Shown here piece after piece: positions 28,937 to 37,881 of a DNA stretch of 55,709 nt. Made by a program: the position numbers and the translations under genes. Position 1 is the stretch's first letter; the number at the start of each line of letters is the position of its first letter. The notes under the pieces are model-generated. The model was not told where the DNA came from and searched no databases. It saw only the letters and a program-made list of their open reading frames with translations. The stretch is from Cycloclasticus sp. symbiont of Bathymodiolus heckerae (lineage in GTDB: Bacteria > Pseudomonadota > Gammaproteobacteria > Methylococcales > Cycloclasticaceae): assembly GCA_002101235.1 (NCBI GenBank), contig LWTL01000110.1:1-55709 (forward strand). Direction: 5' to 3'.

Positions 28937-31495
28937 TTAGTTTTCGGTTAAGCCCTTTAAATCATACAAGGCCTGCAGGGCTTCTTTAGGGCTTAAATCA
29001 TCAGGTGATAGTTGCTCTATGAAGTCAGACGTTTCAGTGTTTAAAACAGGGCTGAAAATATCAAATTGATCCGGTGCTTCAGCGACGTTATGACGGTTTT
29101 TTTCTAAGGTTGCTAATTTTTTACGCGCATTATGAATAACGGTTTTTGGTACACCAGCTAAAGCAGCTACTTGTAAGCCATAACTTTGGTTTGCAGCGCC
29201 GTCTTTTACAGCATGAAGAAAGACAATGTGTTCGCCGTGCTCAATGGCATCCAAATGAACATTCGCGACAACAGGCGACTGCTCCGGTAATGCCGTCATT
29301 TCAAAATAATGTGTAGCAAACAACGTAAAAGGTTGTGCTTTGCTGGCTAAATACTCGGCTGATGCCCACGCAAGAGAGAGGCCGTCAAAAGTACTTGTGC
29401 CTCGGCCAATTTCATCCATAAGCACTAAGCTTTTATTGCTGGCATTGTGCAAAATATTAGCTGTTTCAGACATTTCGACCATAAAGGTAGATCGGCCACT
29501 GGCTAAGTCATCGGAGGCGCCAATACGGGTGAATATTCGATCGATAGGACCTATTCGCGCTTCGCTTGCGGGAACATAACAACCGATATATGCCATGAGT
29601 GTTATCAGCGCTATTTGGCGCATATAGGTTGATTTGCCGCCCATATTGGGGCCTGTAATAATAAGCATTCGCCGTTCGTTGTGAAGCTCAATATCATTAG
29701 CAATAAAAGGGTTCTCGATGACGCTTTCAACAATAGGGTGGCGGCCTTCTTTGATATGAAGCTCAGGGCTGCTAGTTAGTTCAGGTGGGTTGAAGTTTAG
29801 CGTTAACGCACGTTCAGCAAAATTCGTCAGTAAATCAATTTCAGCCAATGCTTCAGCGCAACGTTGTAAGGCGGGTAGTTGTGGCGCAATGCTTAAAAGT
29901 AAATCGTTATAAAGCTTTTTCTCGAAGGCTAAGGCTTGTTCCTTAGCGTGAAGGATTTTGTCTTCAAACTCTTTTAGTTCAGGTGTTATATAGCGCTCAA
30001 CATTTTTTAATGTTTGTTTGCGAATGAAATAATTAGGCGCTTTATCAGCTTGTGACCTTGGAAGCTCAATGTAGTAGCCATGTACGCGGTTGTAGCTCAG
30101 TTTTAGCGTACTTATTTGGCTGTTTTCTCGCTCTTTTTGTTCAATATCCAGTAAGAACTGATCAGCATTTCGGCTAAGGTTTTTTAGCTCATCTAGTTTG
30201 TCGTTGTAGCCTTCGGCAATAACGCCACCGTCCCGAATAAGAACAGGCGGGTTTTCGACAATAGCTTGTTTTAATAATGACAGCAGCTCTTGGTGTTCGC
30301 CTGTGTTTGTGCGTAATTCAGCAAGCTGAGGAGCAGCAAGCAGGTCAAGCTTCTGTTGAATAGCAGGGAGAGTTTCTAGTGTTTGTCGTAAAACAACGAG
30401 ATCTCGAGGGCGCGCCGTTAGTAAGGCGATACGACTGGTTATGCGTTCGATGTCGCCAGTTAATTTGAGCGAGTTCTGAATATCGTCAATAGCAAGGGGT
30501 TGTTGTAACTGCTCAATAGCTAAGTAGCGGTGTTTAATGATGCCATGGTCGCGCAGAGGTAAATGAATCCAGCGTCGCAACAAGCGTGTTCCCATAGTGG
30601 TTTTACAGCGGTTAAGCAAGCCAAATAAAGTGAAGTTAACATTGCCGGAAGGGTGGTAGTCTAGTTCGAGGTGTTGTCGCGTTGCGGCATCCAAGGTGAT
30701 AAAGCTATCGTGGCGAATGACTTTAATAGACTGTAAATGCGGCACGGCAGACTGGTGAGTGTCCTTCAGATACTGTAATAATGCGCCCGCAGCGCAAATG
30801 GCTAAGTGCATCGTATGGCAACCAAAGCCCTGTAAGTCTTTTGTACCAAATTGTTTATTTAAAAGGCGGGTAGCGGTTTGTTGATCAAAGTGCCATGCAG
30901 ATAAAGGGCAAGCGCCTTGTTGTTCTTTGAGTAACGTTGATAGTGAATTATCTTCACTAAATAAAATTTCAACAGGGTTTATGCGCGCGAGTTCAGTTTT
31001 TAATGAAGTTTCGCTATCAATTTCTTGCAATAAAAAGCGGCCACTGGCTAAATCAATAGTGGCTAAACCATACTGCTTTTTTTGTTCAAAAACGGCACAT
31101 AACAAGCTGTCTTTGTGTGAGTCTAATAAAGAATCCTCAGTCAGTGTGCCGGGTGTTATAACGCGGACTACTTTGCGTTCAACAGGCCCTTTTGATGTAG
31201 CGGGGTCACCAATTTGTTCGCAAAGCGCAACAGATTCGCCTGCTTTTAATAGCTTGGCTAAATAACCATCAGCAGCATGGTGCGGTATGCCAGCCATTTT
31301 GATAGGCTCACCGTTCATTTGTCCACGGCTTGTTAGCGTAATACCTAGTAACGCGGATGCTTTAACGGCATCATCAAGAAAAAGTTCGTAAAAGTCGCCC
31401 ATACGGTAAAATAAAAGCGTATGCGGGTGATCTTCTTTGATGCGTAAAAATTGCTGCATCATAGGTGTATGTTGTGGTTTTTTTTCCTTTGTCAT
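28937..31495 (-). CDS. mutS: DNA mismatch repair protein MutS
   Basis: 852 aa. The mismatch-reading FxE is F35-Y36-E37 ([10 protein letters not shown]). Walker [10 protein letters not shown], Walker [17 protein letters not shown], and the switch His in FATHYFEM are present; clamp and lever domains span the middle. It starts the divergent region facing the polysaccharide island. In many gammaproteobacteria pncC-recA are close to mutS, so the island appears to split an ancestral neighbourhood. Confidence 0.97.
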   Translation of the reverse strand: MTKEKKPQHTPMMQQFLRIKEDHPHTLLFYRMGDFYELFLDDAVKASALLGITLTSRGQMNGEPIKMAGIPHHAADGYLAKLLKAGESVALCEQIGDPATSKGPVERKVVRVITPGTLTEDSLLDSHKDSLLCAVFEQKKQYGLATIDLASGRFLLQEIDSETSLKTELARINPVEILFSEDNSLSTLLKEQQGACPLSAWHFDQQTATRLLNKQFGTKDLQGFGCHTMHLAICAAGALLQYLKDTHQSAVPHLQSIKVIRHDSFITLDAATRQHLELDYHPSGNVNFTLFGLLNRCKTTMGTRLLRRWIHLPLRDHGIIKHRYLAIEQLQQPLAIDDIQNSLKLTGDIERITSRIALLTARPRDLVVLRQTLETLPAIQQKLDLLAAPQLAELRTNTGEHQELLSLLKQAIVENPPVLIRDGGVIAEGYNDKLDELKNLSRNADQFLLDIEQKERENSQISTLKLSYNRVHGYYIELPRSQADKAPNYFIRKQTLKNVERYITPELKEFEDKILHAKEQALAFEKKLYNDLLLSIAPQLPALQRCAEALAEIDLLTNFAERALTLNFNPPELTSSPELHIKEGRHPIVESVIENPFIANDIELHNERRMLIITGPNMGGKSTYMRQIALITLMAYIGCYVPASEARIGPIDRIFTRIGASDDLASGRSTFMVEMSETANILHNASNKSLVLMDEIGRGTSTFDGLSLAWASAEYLASKAQPFTLFATHYFEMTALPEQSPVVANVHLDAIEHGEHIVFLHAVKDGAANQSYGLQVAALAGVPKTVIHNARKKLATLEKNRHNVAEAPDQFDIFSPVLNTETSDFIEQLSPDDLSPKEALQALYDLKGLTEN

Positions 31496-31554
31496 ATGGC
31501 TTTAGCGCTTTATTTCTATTGTTTATCTTATTGATAAATATAGAGGTTGATTTA

Positions 31555-31586
31555 ATGAAATTACATGAAATGCTATGAAATTTCAT
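31555..31586. repeat. Three ATGAAAT repeats at exact 10-bp spacing
   Basis: ATGAAAT begins at 31555, 31565 and 31575, one helical turn apart; the last is part of the perfect palindrome ATGAAATTTCAT (31575-31586). They lie 60-90 bp upstream of mutS (minus) and before the island promoter region. A regulator binding site is plausible; an A/T-tract bend is the simpler alternative. Confidence 0.6.
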
Positions 31587-31670
31587 AGGTTTTCATTTAT
31601 TTATGTAGGTTTATATATAGGTTCTTTATCGGCAGCTAATCTTAAGTGATACATTTTAATAATTAACTAT

Positions 31671-31676
31671 TATAAT
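31671..31676 (+). promoter_or_regulatory. Candidate -10 box of the island leader, with repeated 10-mer
   Basis: A consensus TATAAT. No clear -35 hexamer lies 17 bp upstream, which would fit an activated promoter. The 10-mer AATCTTAAGT occurs at 31638-31647 and 31674-31683, one copy upstream and one overlapping the -10, 36 bp apart. The start site would be near 31683. Confidence 0.4.
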
Positions 31677-31722
31677 CTTAAGTATAAAGCTTGAGGCTTT
31701 GTTTCAAACAGTAAGTGACTGC

Positions 31723-31815
31723 ATGAGGTCAGATGTTCGTGAGAAGCTTGCGGTTGAATTGATTGTGAGGAGCAGGAAAGAATTAGTTAATGAGCTGGAG
31801 TTGGCAGTAATATGA
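31723..31815 (+). CDS. Possible leader peptide or gene remnant
   Basis: Thirty codons from ATG, MRSDVREKLAVELIVRSRKE onward, ending VI-TGA; the frame stays open for at least 15 further codons upstream without a good start. It has a protein-like amphipathic composition but no ribosome site and no recognised family. It could be a short leader ORF within the transcript or the tail of a lost gene. Confidence 0.25.
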   Translation: MRSDVREKLAVELIVRSRKELVNELELAVI

Positions 31816-31899
31816 TATTGCTTTGTACTTCCGCCCCGTATTTCTGGCAGTGGCAGATTGAACAAAGGGGGGAATGGCTCGGTGAGGTGAAGGCCTGAA

Positions 31900-32122
31900 T
31901 TTGAAAATCAATGAGGAGCCTGTTGCAGCTCAGTTGTATCCGACCGGACTTAGGTAGGGATACTGGCGAAAATCAGAAGCCGTCATTGAAGTAAGAAGGA
32001 GGTAATCGGCTAGCTTGCTAAATGTTTTCGGAAAACATCCTGTGTGGATCTGCATGCAGGATGCTGTAGGGGTTGAGAGCTAGATGCCCTTGACTACCCG
32101 ATTAGGGGCGGCATCATTTTTT
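31900..32122 (+). ncRNA. Candidate structured RNA / attenuating leader upstream of polysaccharide operon
   Basis: Successive hairpins can be drawn: GTATCC/GGATAC (31936-31941 with 31958-31963, plus inner ACC/GGT, loop GGACTTA); AGCCG-ATT/AAT-CGGCT (31978-31987 with 32004-32011, 16-nt loop holding AAGGAGG); ATGTTT/AAACAT (32022-32038, loop TCGGA); CATCCTG/CAGGATG (32036-32063, loop with TGGAT); and an outer GATGCTG/CGGCATC stem (32060-32115) before six T. The last three overlap in series, so they are mutually exclusive in part, as in attenuators. Every one of the first four loops carries GGA, the core of CsrA sites. It matches no RNA family I recognise. Boundaries are approximate. Confidence 0.45.
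32060..32122 (+). terminator. Branched stem followed by T-run before the island
   Basis: GATGCTG (32060-32066) pairs with CGGCATC (32109-32115, one G-T pair), enclosing two small hairpins (AGGG/CCCT and CCC/GGG), followed by A and TTTTTT (32117-32122). Branched terminators are unusual; it would stop transcription 54 bp before the first glycosyltransferase unless prevented. Confidence 0.5.
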
Positions 32123-32175
32123 ACTCGCTGTTGTTGGTTATGCTGGGTCTCTATTAATAATACATTTAAATATCA

Positions 32176-32946
32176 ATGCCAAAAATAACAATAATCACAG
32201 TATGTTTTAATGCTGAAAAATATATTGAACAGACAATAAACAGTGTTATCAGCCAAAAAGACTGTGACTTTGAATATATTATTATCGATGGTGCTTCAAC
32301 AGATAAAACCAAACACATTATTCAACAGCATGAATCACAGATAACGCATTGGATATCCGAGCCAGATAAAGGCATTGCGGATGCTATGAACAAAGGCGTG
32401 GCATTTGCAGCAGGGGAATACGTATTATTCCTGCATGCGGACGATTATTTAGTAAATGAAGAGGTTTTATCAAAAGCAATTAGTCGTATGCAAGCTAATG
32501 CTGATATACATGCGTTTGATATTTTATTTAAAACAAAAGATAAAAAAATACTGAAAAGCACACAAGCGTTTGGAATACGCACATACTTTAAAACACCTGT
32601 TATGCACCAAGGGGCTTTTTGTAAAAAAGCATTGTTTAAGCAATTAGGTGGTTTTAATACAAGTTTTAAAATAGCAATGGACTATGAGTTTTTCTATAAA
32701 GCCTTTCAGCATAAAGTTATTATGACAATTCACACAGACTTAATAGTTTCCGTCATGCGAGATACAGGGGTCAGCTCAAGGCAAGATTGGCCTAGCCTAA
32801 AACAGCGTTTTGCAGAAGAAAGAAAAGTACACCTAGAAAATAACACCTCAACCGCTATGCGTGCTATTTATGCTGTTTATTGGACCTTGTACCTGCCATA
32901 TCGAAAAATGCGCTTTTCCCTACTATCGCCTACTAAGCCTAATTAA
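32176..32946 (+). CDS. Family 2 glycosyltransferase (GT-A fold)
   Basis: 256 aa. The nucleotide-sugar region is [18 protein letters not shown] and [12 protein letters not shown], with the metal-binding motif FLHADDYL and [15 protein letters not shown], as in WcaA-type polymer-building enzymes. No membrane helices are evident; such enzymes work at the cytoplasmic face of the inner membrane. Donor and acceptor cannot be told from sequence. First gene of the island, 5 bp before the dehydrogenase. Confidence 0.85.
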   Translation: MPKITIITVCFNAEKYIEQTINSVISQKDCDFEYIIIDGASTDKTKHIIQQHESQITHWISEPDKGIADAMNKGVAFAAGEYVLFLHADDYLVNEEVLSKAISRMQANADIHAFDILFKTKDKKILKSTQAFGIRTYFKTPVMHQGAFCKKALFKQLGGFNTSFKIAMDYEFFYKAFQHKVIMTIHTDLIVSVMRDTGVSSRQDWPSLKQRFAEERKVHLENNTSTAMRAIYAVYWTLYLPYRKMRFSLLSPTKPN

Positions 32947-32951
32947 TAGCC

Positions 32952-34118
32952 ATGAAAATAACAGTCGTTGGTGCAGGTTATGTGGGAATATCGAATGCGT
33001 TGCTATTAGCCCAGCATAATGAAGTGGTTTTGTTCGACATAGATGATCATAAAGTAAGCCTTATACAAAATAAAAAGTTACCTATTCAAGACACTGAAGC
33101 CAATGAATTCTTTCAGCAAAAGCAGCTTAGCTTAAAGGCCACCACAGATAAACGAACAGCCTACAAAAATGCAAAGTTCGTTATTATCGCTACACCAACA
33201 GACTACGACCCAGTAAAAAATCATTTTGATACCAGCTCAGTGGAAAAAGTGGCAAAAGAAGCATTGGCGTGCAACCCAAATGCCGTGCTTGTTATTAAGT
33301 CTACCGTGCCGGTTGGCTTCACTAAGAAACTCAAAAAAGAATTAGCTAACCGTCATATTATATTTTCGCCTGAATTTCTAAGAGAAGGCTCCGCACTACA
33401 CGATAACCTATATCCATCACGAATTATTGTGGGTGACAGTACAGAGGAAGCGAAGCTGTTTGCTAATCTACTTCTTAAGGGAGCGCATAAAGAAAAGGTT
33501 GAAGTGCTGCACACAGGCTCTACAGAAGCCGAAGCTATTAAACTATTCTCCAATACTTATTTAGCGATGCGGGTCGCTTATTTTAATGAGCTAGACAGTT
33601 ATGCAGAGACACATGGCTTGAGTACTAAGAAAATAATTCAAGGTGTAAGTTTAGATCCGCGTATAGGCGATCATTACAATAATCCGTCATTTGGCTATGG
33701 TGGTTATTGTTTGCCTAAAGATACCAAACAACTTAAAGCCAATTACCAAAATGTACCCAATAGTCTAATAAATGCCATTGTCGATGCGAACACCACTAGG
33801 AAAGATTTTATCGCCACGGCGATAATGAAACTTAACCCAAAGGTTGTCGGTATTTATCGTTTAGTCATGAAAAAAGACTCAGATAATTACAGGTCATCTG
33901 CTATACAAGGCATTATGAAGCGGATACAAGCCACAGGCGTAGAAGTTATAGTTTACGAGCCAGAGTTACACGCCCCAGAGTTCTTTTGCTCAAAAGTAAT
34001 AAAGGATTTAAACAGCTTTAAACAACAGGCAGATGTTATTGTGGCTAATCGTTTATCCGATGAAATTAGAGATGTTCGAACAAAGGTTTATACCCGTGAT
34101 TTGTTTGGTAGTGATTAG
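32952..34118 (+). CDS. ugd: UDP-glucose 6-dehydrogenase
   Basis: Oxidises UDP-glucose to UDP-glucuronate with 2 NAD+. 388 aa: N-terminal Rossmann motif [32 protein letters not shown], and the catalytic Cys253 in [16 protein letters not shown]-terminal UDP-binding domain with [16 protein letters not shown]. Supplies glucuronic acid (or downstream sugars) to the surface glycan. Confidence 0.95.
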   Translation: MKITVVGAGYVGISNALLLAQHNEVVLFDIDDHKVSLIQNKKLPIQDTEANEFFQQKQLSLKATTDKRTAYKNAKFVIIATPTDYDPVKNHFDTSSVEKVAKEALACNPNAVLVIKSTVPVGFTKKLKKELANRHIIFSPEFLREGSALHDNLYPSRIIVGDSTEEAKLFANLLLKGAHKEKVEVLHTGSTEAEAIKLFSNTYLAMRVAYFNELDSYAETHGLSTKKIIQGVSLDPRIGDHYNNPSFGYGGYCLPKDTKQLKANYQNVPNSLINAIVDANTTRKDFIATAIMKLNPKVVGIYRLVMKKDSDNYRSSAIQGIMKRIQATGVEVIVYEPELHAPEFFCSKVIKDLNSFKQQADVIVANRLSDEIRDVRTKVYTRDLFGSD

Positions 34119-34148
34119 CTAGTAGTGTAAGTGAAAGAAAAATAAGTT

Positions 34149-34982
34149 ATGACAGAAAAACAGGAATTCCAATTTACAATCGAAGCAGGTAAAGCTGAGC
34201 GCCATTATTGGGAGGATTTATGGCGTTACCGTGAGCTATTTTATATTTTGGCATGGCGAGATATATCTGTACGTTACAAACAAACCGTTATAGGTGTTTT
34301 GTGGGCGGTGTTAAGGCCACTGCTAACGATGATTATATTTGTTCTTGTATTCGATAAAATCGCAAAATTGCCCAGTGAAGGGGTGCCGTACCCAATTTTT
34401 GTTTTTGCAGCCATGCTGCCGTGGACATTTTTTTCATCATCATTTTCAGATGCAAGCAATAGCCTAATTGGTAATGCAAACTTAATATCAAAGGTTTACT
34501 TCCCAAGGCTCATCATTCCGGTTGCATCAATTGTTGTATCGGTTGTGGATTTTGCTATCTCATTTTGTTTATTAATTGTACTAATGGCTTGGTATAACTA
34601 TTGGCCTAGTTGGCAGATAGTTACTTTGCCATTGTTTTTATTGTTGGGATTTTTTGCTGCACTTGGCTCAGGCTTATTTATAGCCTCTCTTAATGTAAAG
34701 TATCGAGACTTCCGTTTTGTTATCCCTTTTGTTGTTCAAATAGGGCTGTATATTTCCCCTGTGGGGTTTAGTACCACTATTGTGCCAGAAGAATATCAAC
34801 TGCTTTATTACTTAAACCCCATGGTTGGCGTTATAGATGGATTCCGTTGGGCGATTAGTGGCGGAACAACAGCGTTAAATGAAGTTGAGTTGCTCATGTC
34901 TGTTGGCATGGTCGTGTTTTTTTGTATTATCGGAATAGTTCGTTTTAGAAAAACAGAAAAAACCTTTGCGGATGTCATCTAA
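34149..34982 (+). CDS. wzm: Polysaccharide ABC exporter permease (Wzm/KpsM type)
   Basis: 277 aa with about six TM helices, ABC-2 family. RDISVRYKQTVIGVLWAVLRPL is the conserved N-terminal amphipathic part (its second half only is unique to this family), followed by MIIFVLVFDKI. It moves completed undecaprenyl-linked polymer across the inner membrane with Wzt. Its TAA shares a base with the Wzt ATG. Confidence 0.9.
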   Translation: MTEKQEFQFTIEAGKAERHYWEDLWRYRELFYILAWRDISVRYKQTVIGVLWAVLRPLLTMIIFVLVFDKIAKLPSEGVPYPIFVFAAMLPWTFFSSSFSDASNSLIGNANLISKVYFPRLIIPVASIVVSVVDFAISFCLLIVLMAWYNYWPSWQIVTLPLFLLLGFFAALGSGLFIASLNVKYRDFRFVIPFVVQIGLYISPVGFSTTIVPEEYQLLYYLNPMVGVIDGFRWAISGGTTALNEVELLMSVGMVVFFCIIGIVRFRKTEKTFADVI

Positions 34983-36277
34983 TGAGTATCGCCATAAAAG
35001 TAGAAAATCTCAGTAAAAAATACATTATTCAGCATGAGAAAAAAACGGCAGACTATGAAACTTTTAGTGAATCGCTCATTCAAGGGAGTAAAAATTTAGC
35101 CAATAAAATTATTCAGCCTTTTACTCATACAGAAATAGCCCCCCATACCCAAGAAGAGTTTTGGGCATTAAAAGACATTAATTTTGAAATTAACCAAGGT
35201 GATAAAGTCGGTATTATCGGTCGAAATGGTGCAGGTAAATCTACGTTACTCAAGGTCCTTTCTCGAATCACTGAACCAACAAGCGGAAAAGTCCATATTA
35301 ACGGTAGGATCGCCAGCTTATTAGAAGTAGGCACCGGTTTTCACCCAGAGCTTACAGGGCGAGAAAATATCTTTCTAAACGGCGCCATACTAGGGATGAG
35401 TCGTAAAGAAATAAAGCTAAAATTTGATGAAATTGTCGCCTTTGCTGAAGTGGAAAAGTTTTTAGATACACCTGTGAAACGTTATTCTAGTGGAATGTAT
35501 GTTCGGTTGGCTTTTGCGGTGGCAGCACATTTGGAATCTGACATATTGGTAATTGATGAGGTTTTAGCAGTAGGAGACATTCAGTTTCAGAAAAAATGTT
35601 TGGGAAAAATGGGGGAAGTTAGTAAGGAGGGAAGGACCGTTTTGTTTGTTAGTCATAACCTGTCAGCTATTAAGCAATTGTGTAACAAGGGGGTATTGTT
35701 GCGGCAAGGAGTATTGGGAAGCTATGGAAATACAGAAGATGTTATTAAATTGTACTTACAAGACTCCATAAAAAATAAGGATAATATCTTTTTAAAAAAA
35801 GAAATTGATTCTTTCCCAGAAGATCCTGATTTTAGAATGACGGATGTTGTGCTTTCGCAATGTGGAAAAAAAGTAGAAAAAATTGTTCAGAATGGTGCGC
35901 CTTTGGAAGTTACAATTAAGTATCAAGTGAAAAATGAGATAATAGGTCTTCGTATATTTGTTGACATGCTCGATAGCCAAGAAACAATATTATTTCGGAG
36001 TTTTCATGATGAAAATCATGCTGAAATAGTGTCTATGATGCCTGGCTACTATGAGTCTAAACTGACGATTCCCTCTGGTATTCTTGCGCCCTTCCAACAT
36101 TTTATTTGCGTGAAATCCGGGGTGTTCGGAATTAGATACACAACTCCTGAAGTAGGAGTGAGAATTCCTATTGAGGTTGAGCACACAAGCAATTATAACC
36201 GTGCGTATCCGGGAGATAAAATCGTAGGGTGCTTGGCGTTAAGCTTGAATTGGAATATTGAAGGGTTAAGACAGTGA
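34982..36277 (+). CDS. wzt: Polysaccharide ABC exporter ATPase with C-terminal extension (Wzt)
   Basis: 431 aa. Walker A GRNGAGKST (80-88), the family motif LLEVGTGFHPELTGRENIFL, signature RYSSGMYVRLAFAVA, Walker B ILVIDEVLAVGD, and the switch FVSHNLSAIKQLC. Residues from about 270 onward form a beta-rich C-terminal domain as in E. coli O8/O9 Wzt, where it binds the methyl- or phospho-capped end of the chain before export. Base composition becomes more AT-rich after about 35.65 kb, roughly where the C-terminal domain begins, which may mark a recombination joint. The stop overlaps the next GTG. Confidence 0.92.
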   Translation: MSIAIKVENLSKKYIIQHEKKTADYETFSESLIQGSKNLANKIIQPFTHTEIAPHTQEEFWALKDINFEINQGDKVGIIGRNGAGKSTLLKVLSRITEPTSGKVHINGRIASLLEVGTGFHPELTGRENIFLNGAILGMSRKEIKLKFDEIVAFAEVEKFLDTPVKRYSSGMYVRLAFAVAAHLESDILVIDEVLAVGDIQFQKKCLGKMGEVSKEGRTVLFVSHNLSAIKQLCNKGVLLRQGVLGSYGNTEDVIKLYLQDSIKNKDNIFLKKEIDSFPEDPDFRMTDVVLSQCGKKVEKIVQNGAPLEVTIKYQVKNEIIGLRIFVDMLDSQETILFRSFHDENHAEIVSMMPGYYESKLTIPSGILAPFQHFICVKSGVFGIRYTTPEVGVRIPIEVEHTSNYNRAYPGDKIVGCLALSLNWNIEGLRQ

Positions 36278-37152
36278 AAAAGAAAATGTTGAAATATATT
36301 TCTAAATGCCTGAAGTGTATCGCACGATGTACCGGTAAAATGTCCAATGCATTAATGCGTGAGCCATCACTTTTGTTAATTGAAGGTAACCCTAGATCAT
36401 TGTATGTAACTTCATTGGGCCATAAGTTTTGGCTAAATAGATCGGGCTATATTGATTTAAAAATCATTAATGAGGGAGGGTTTGAGAAGTCATCAACCAA
36501 AATTATTCAACAATTAGTGAAGAATGGAGATGTGGTTTTAGATATAGGTGCAAATATAGGATATTACACAATAATTTTTTCAAAGCTGGTCGGTAGTAAC
36601 GGTAGAGTGATTGCTTTTGAACCTACAATGCATTTTAAATCAGTGCTAGAAAGAAATATTAGAGCTAATGTTCTTGATGAAAATATTGAAATAATCGGTA
36701 AGGGACTTTCCAATAGGGAGGAAAGTTTAATTATAGATATTGGGCCTTCTTCGGCGACGTTACATTCTCCTCAAGGGTATGACAGTATCTTGAAGCAAGA
36801 GGAAATATCGCTTACTACGTTAGATAAATTTATGGTGACTCAAGATATTGATAGAATTGATTTTATTAAAATTGATGTTGATGGGCATGAGCCGTTTTTT
36901 TTTGAAGGCGCATGGGCAACATTAGAGAAGTACACGCCAATTATAATTTTTGAAATCAGCCATTTGCATTATCTTGAGGCAGGAGTATTTGCTTGGGATT
37001 TTTATCATTCAATTATTTCAAGAGGCTACAATATTTTTCACGAAGATGACCTTAAGCAAATTAAGTCACAAACAGAGTTCTTAAGGCGTTGTAGTAATTT
37101 TAATCAAACTTGTAATGTAATAATTACAAAGAAAGAGAGACTTGATTTTTAA
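36274..37152 (+). CDS. FkbM-family SAM methyltransferase
   Basis: 292 aa from GTG 36274, which overlaps the wzt TGA (GTGA). SAM motif VVLDIGANIGYYTIIFS, then VIAFEPTMHF and FIKIDVDGHEPFFFEGAW, the FkbM hallmark. These enzymes O-methylate sugars or polyketides. Position directly after Wzt suggests methylation of the exported glycan. Distinctly AT-rich. Confidence 0.85.
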   Translation: MKKKMLKYISKCLKCIARCTGKMSNALMREPSLLLIEGNPRSLYVTSLGHKFWLNRSGYIDLKIINEGGFEKSSTKIIQQLVKNGDVVLDIGANIGYYTIIFSKLVGSNGRVIAFEPTMHFKSVLERNIRANVLDENIEIIGKGLSNREESLIIDIGPSSATLHSPQGYDSILKQEEISLTTLDKFMVTQDIDRIDFIKIDVDGHEPFFFEGAWATLEKYTPIIIFEISHLHYLEAGVFAWDFYHSIISRGYNIFHEDDLKQIKSQTEFLRRCSNFNQTCNVIITKKERLDF

Positions 37153-37173
37153 AAACTAATCTTAGTTACGATA

Positions 37174-37875
37174 ATGATTCAACTGGTCATAAATTTAATT
37201 CCTAAAAAAGTAAAAAAAAAGCTACGTACATATGAACTATTCTTTAGATCAATGTATGAAAGTTGGCTTGTATTTCATCGTACTTGTTTTAATAAAATAT
37301 ATAGATTTTTTATCTCTGCGAGTATACCAAGAACTGCTTCTGGTCAGGTGTTGCTTAACTTGGGGTGTGGGGAAGTTAATCACCCAAAGTTTATAAACAT
37401 TGATGGATACCCTCACGCTAATATCCATTATGTTAGTAGGATTGATAGGCTAGGCATGTTCGCTGATAATGCTGTCGATTTGATATATGCAAGCCATTGT
37501 TTGGAGCACTTTAAATATGGTGAAGTTGACCGAGTACTCGATGAGTGGCATAGGGTTATAAAACCAGGCGGTATCATTCGTCTTTCAGTTCCAGATATCG
37601 ATAAGCTTATTGATATTTATAATGATACCAACGATCCAGATGATATTGTTCCCCAGTTAATGGGAGGGCAAAATAATAAATATAATTATCATTATGTCGT
37701 TTTTAATGGGCTAAATTTAAAAAAGTATTTAAATAGGGCTGGCTTTGTAGATGTTCAAGAATGGATTCCAGGTAGTTGCGATTTAACTACATTTGATGAT
37801 TTCTCTGTTTATCATAAAGTTGTAAATGGGAAAAACTATCCTATAAGTCTAAATTTAGAAGCAAAAAAAGTTTAA
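37174..37875 (+). CDS. Class I SAM methyltransferase (type 11-like)
   Basis: 233 aa. LLNLGCGEVNHPKFINIDG is a SAM motif I of the type found in polysaccharide clusters, followed by DLIYASHCLEHF and VIKPGGIIRLSVPDIDKL. A leading basic stretch (PKKVKKKLRTYEL) may associate with membrane. A GT and a related domain in the fused gene at 39754 share the same layout. Substrate unknown. Confidence 0.8.
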   Translation: MIQLVINLIPKKVKKKLRTYELFFRSMYESWLVFHRTCFNKIYRFFISASIPRTASGQVLLNLGCGEVNHPKFINIDGYPHANIHYVSRIDRLGMFADNAVDLIYASHCLEHFKYGEVDRVLDEWHRVIKPGGIIRLSVPDIDKLIDIYNDTNDPDDIVPQLMGGQNNKYNYHYVVFNGLNLKKYLNRAGFVDVQEWIPGSCDLTTFDDFSVYHKVVNGKNYPISLNLEAKKV

Positions 37876-37881
37876 ACCCAA

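Larger units (their letters stand above)
31496..32175. other. 680-bp intergenic region between mutS and the polysaccharide genes
   Basis: No gene longer than about 30-45 codons is supported. From left to right: phased ATGAAAT repeats (31555-31586), a repeated 10-mer AATCTTAAGT (31638 and 31674) around a TATAAT box, a small open frame (31723-31815), then a succession of hairpins and a T-run (31936-32122). The first polysaccharide gene starts 54 bp after the T-run. Confidence 0.8.

Noticed and set aside
28950..28983. Terminator between dsbC and mutS (AAGCCC/GGGCTT)
   Set aside because: Lies inside mutS coding sequence, has a long loop and no T-run.
31683..32122. tmRNA, RNase P RNA, 6S RNA, 4.5S RNA, group II intron or retron RNA
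   Set aside because: None of their conserved sequence blocks is present, and no reverse transcriptase lies nearby.
31900..32175. JUMPstart / ops (RfaH) element before the polysaccharide operon
   Set aside because: The GGCGGTAGC core is absent; GGGGCGGCATC is only a superficial likeness.
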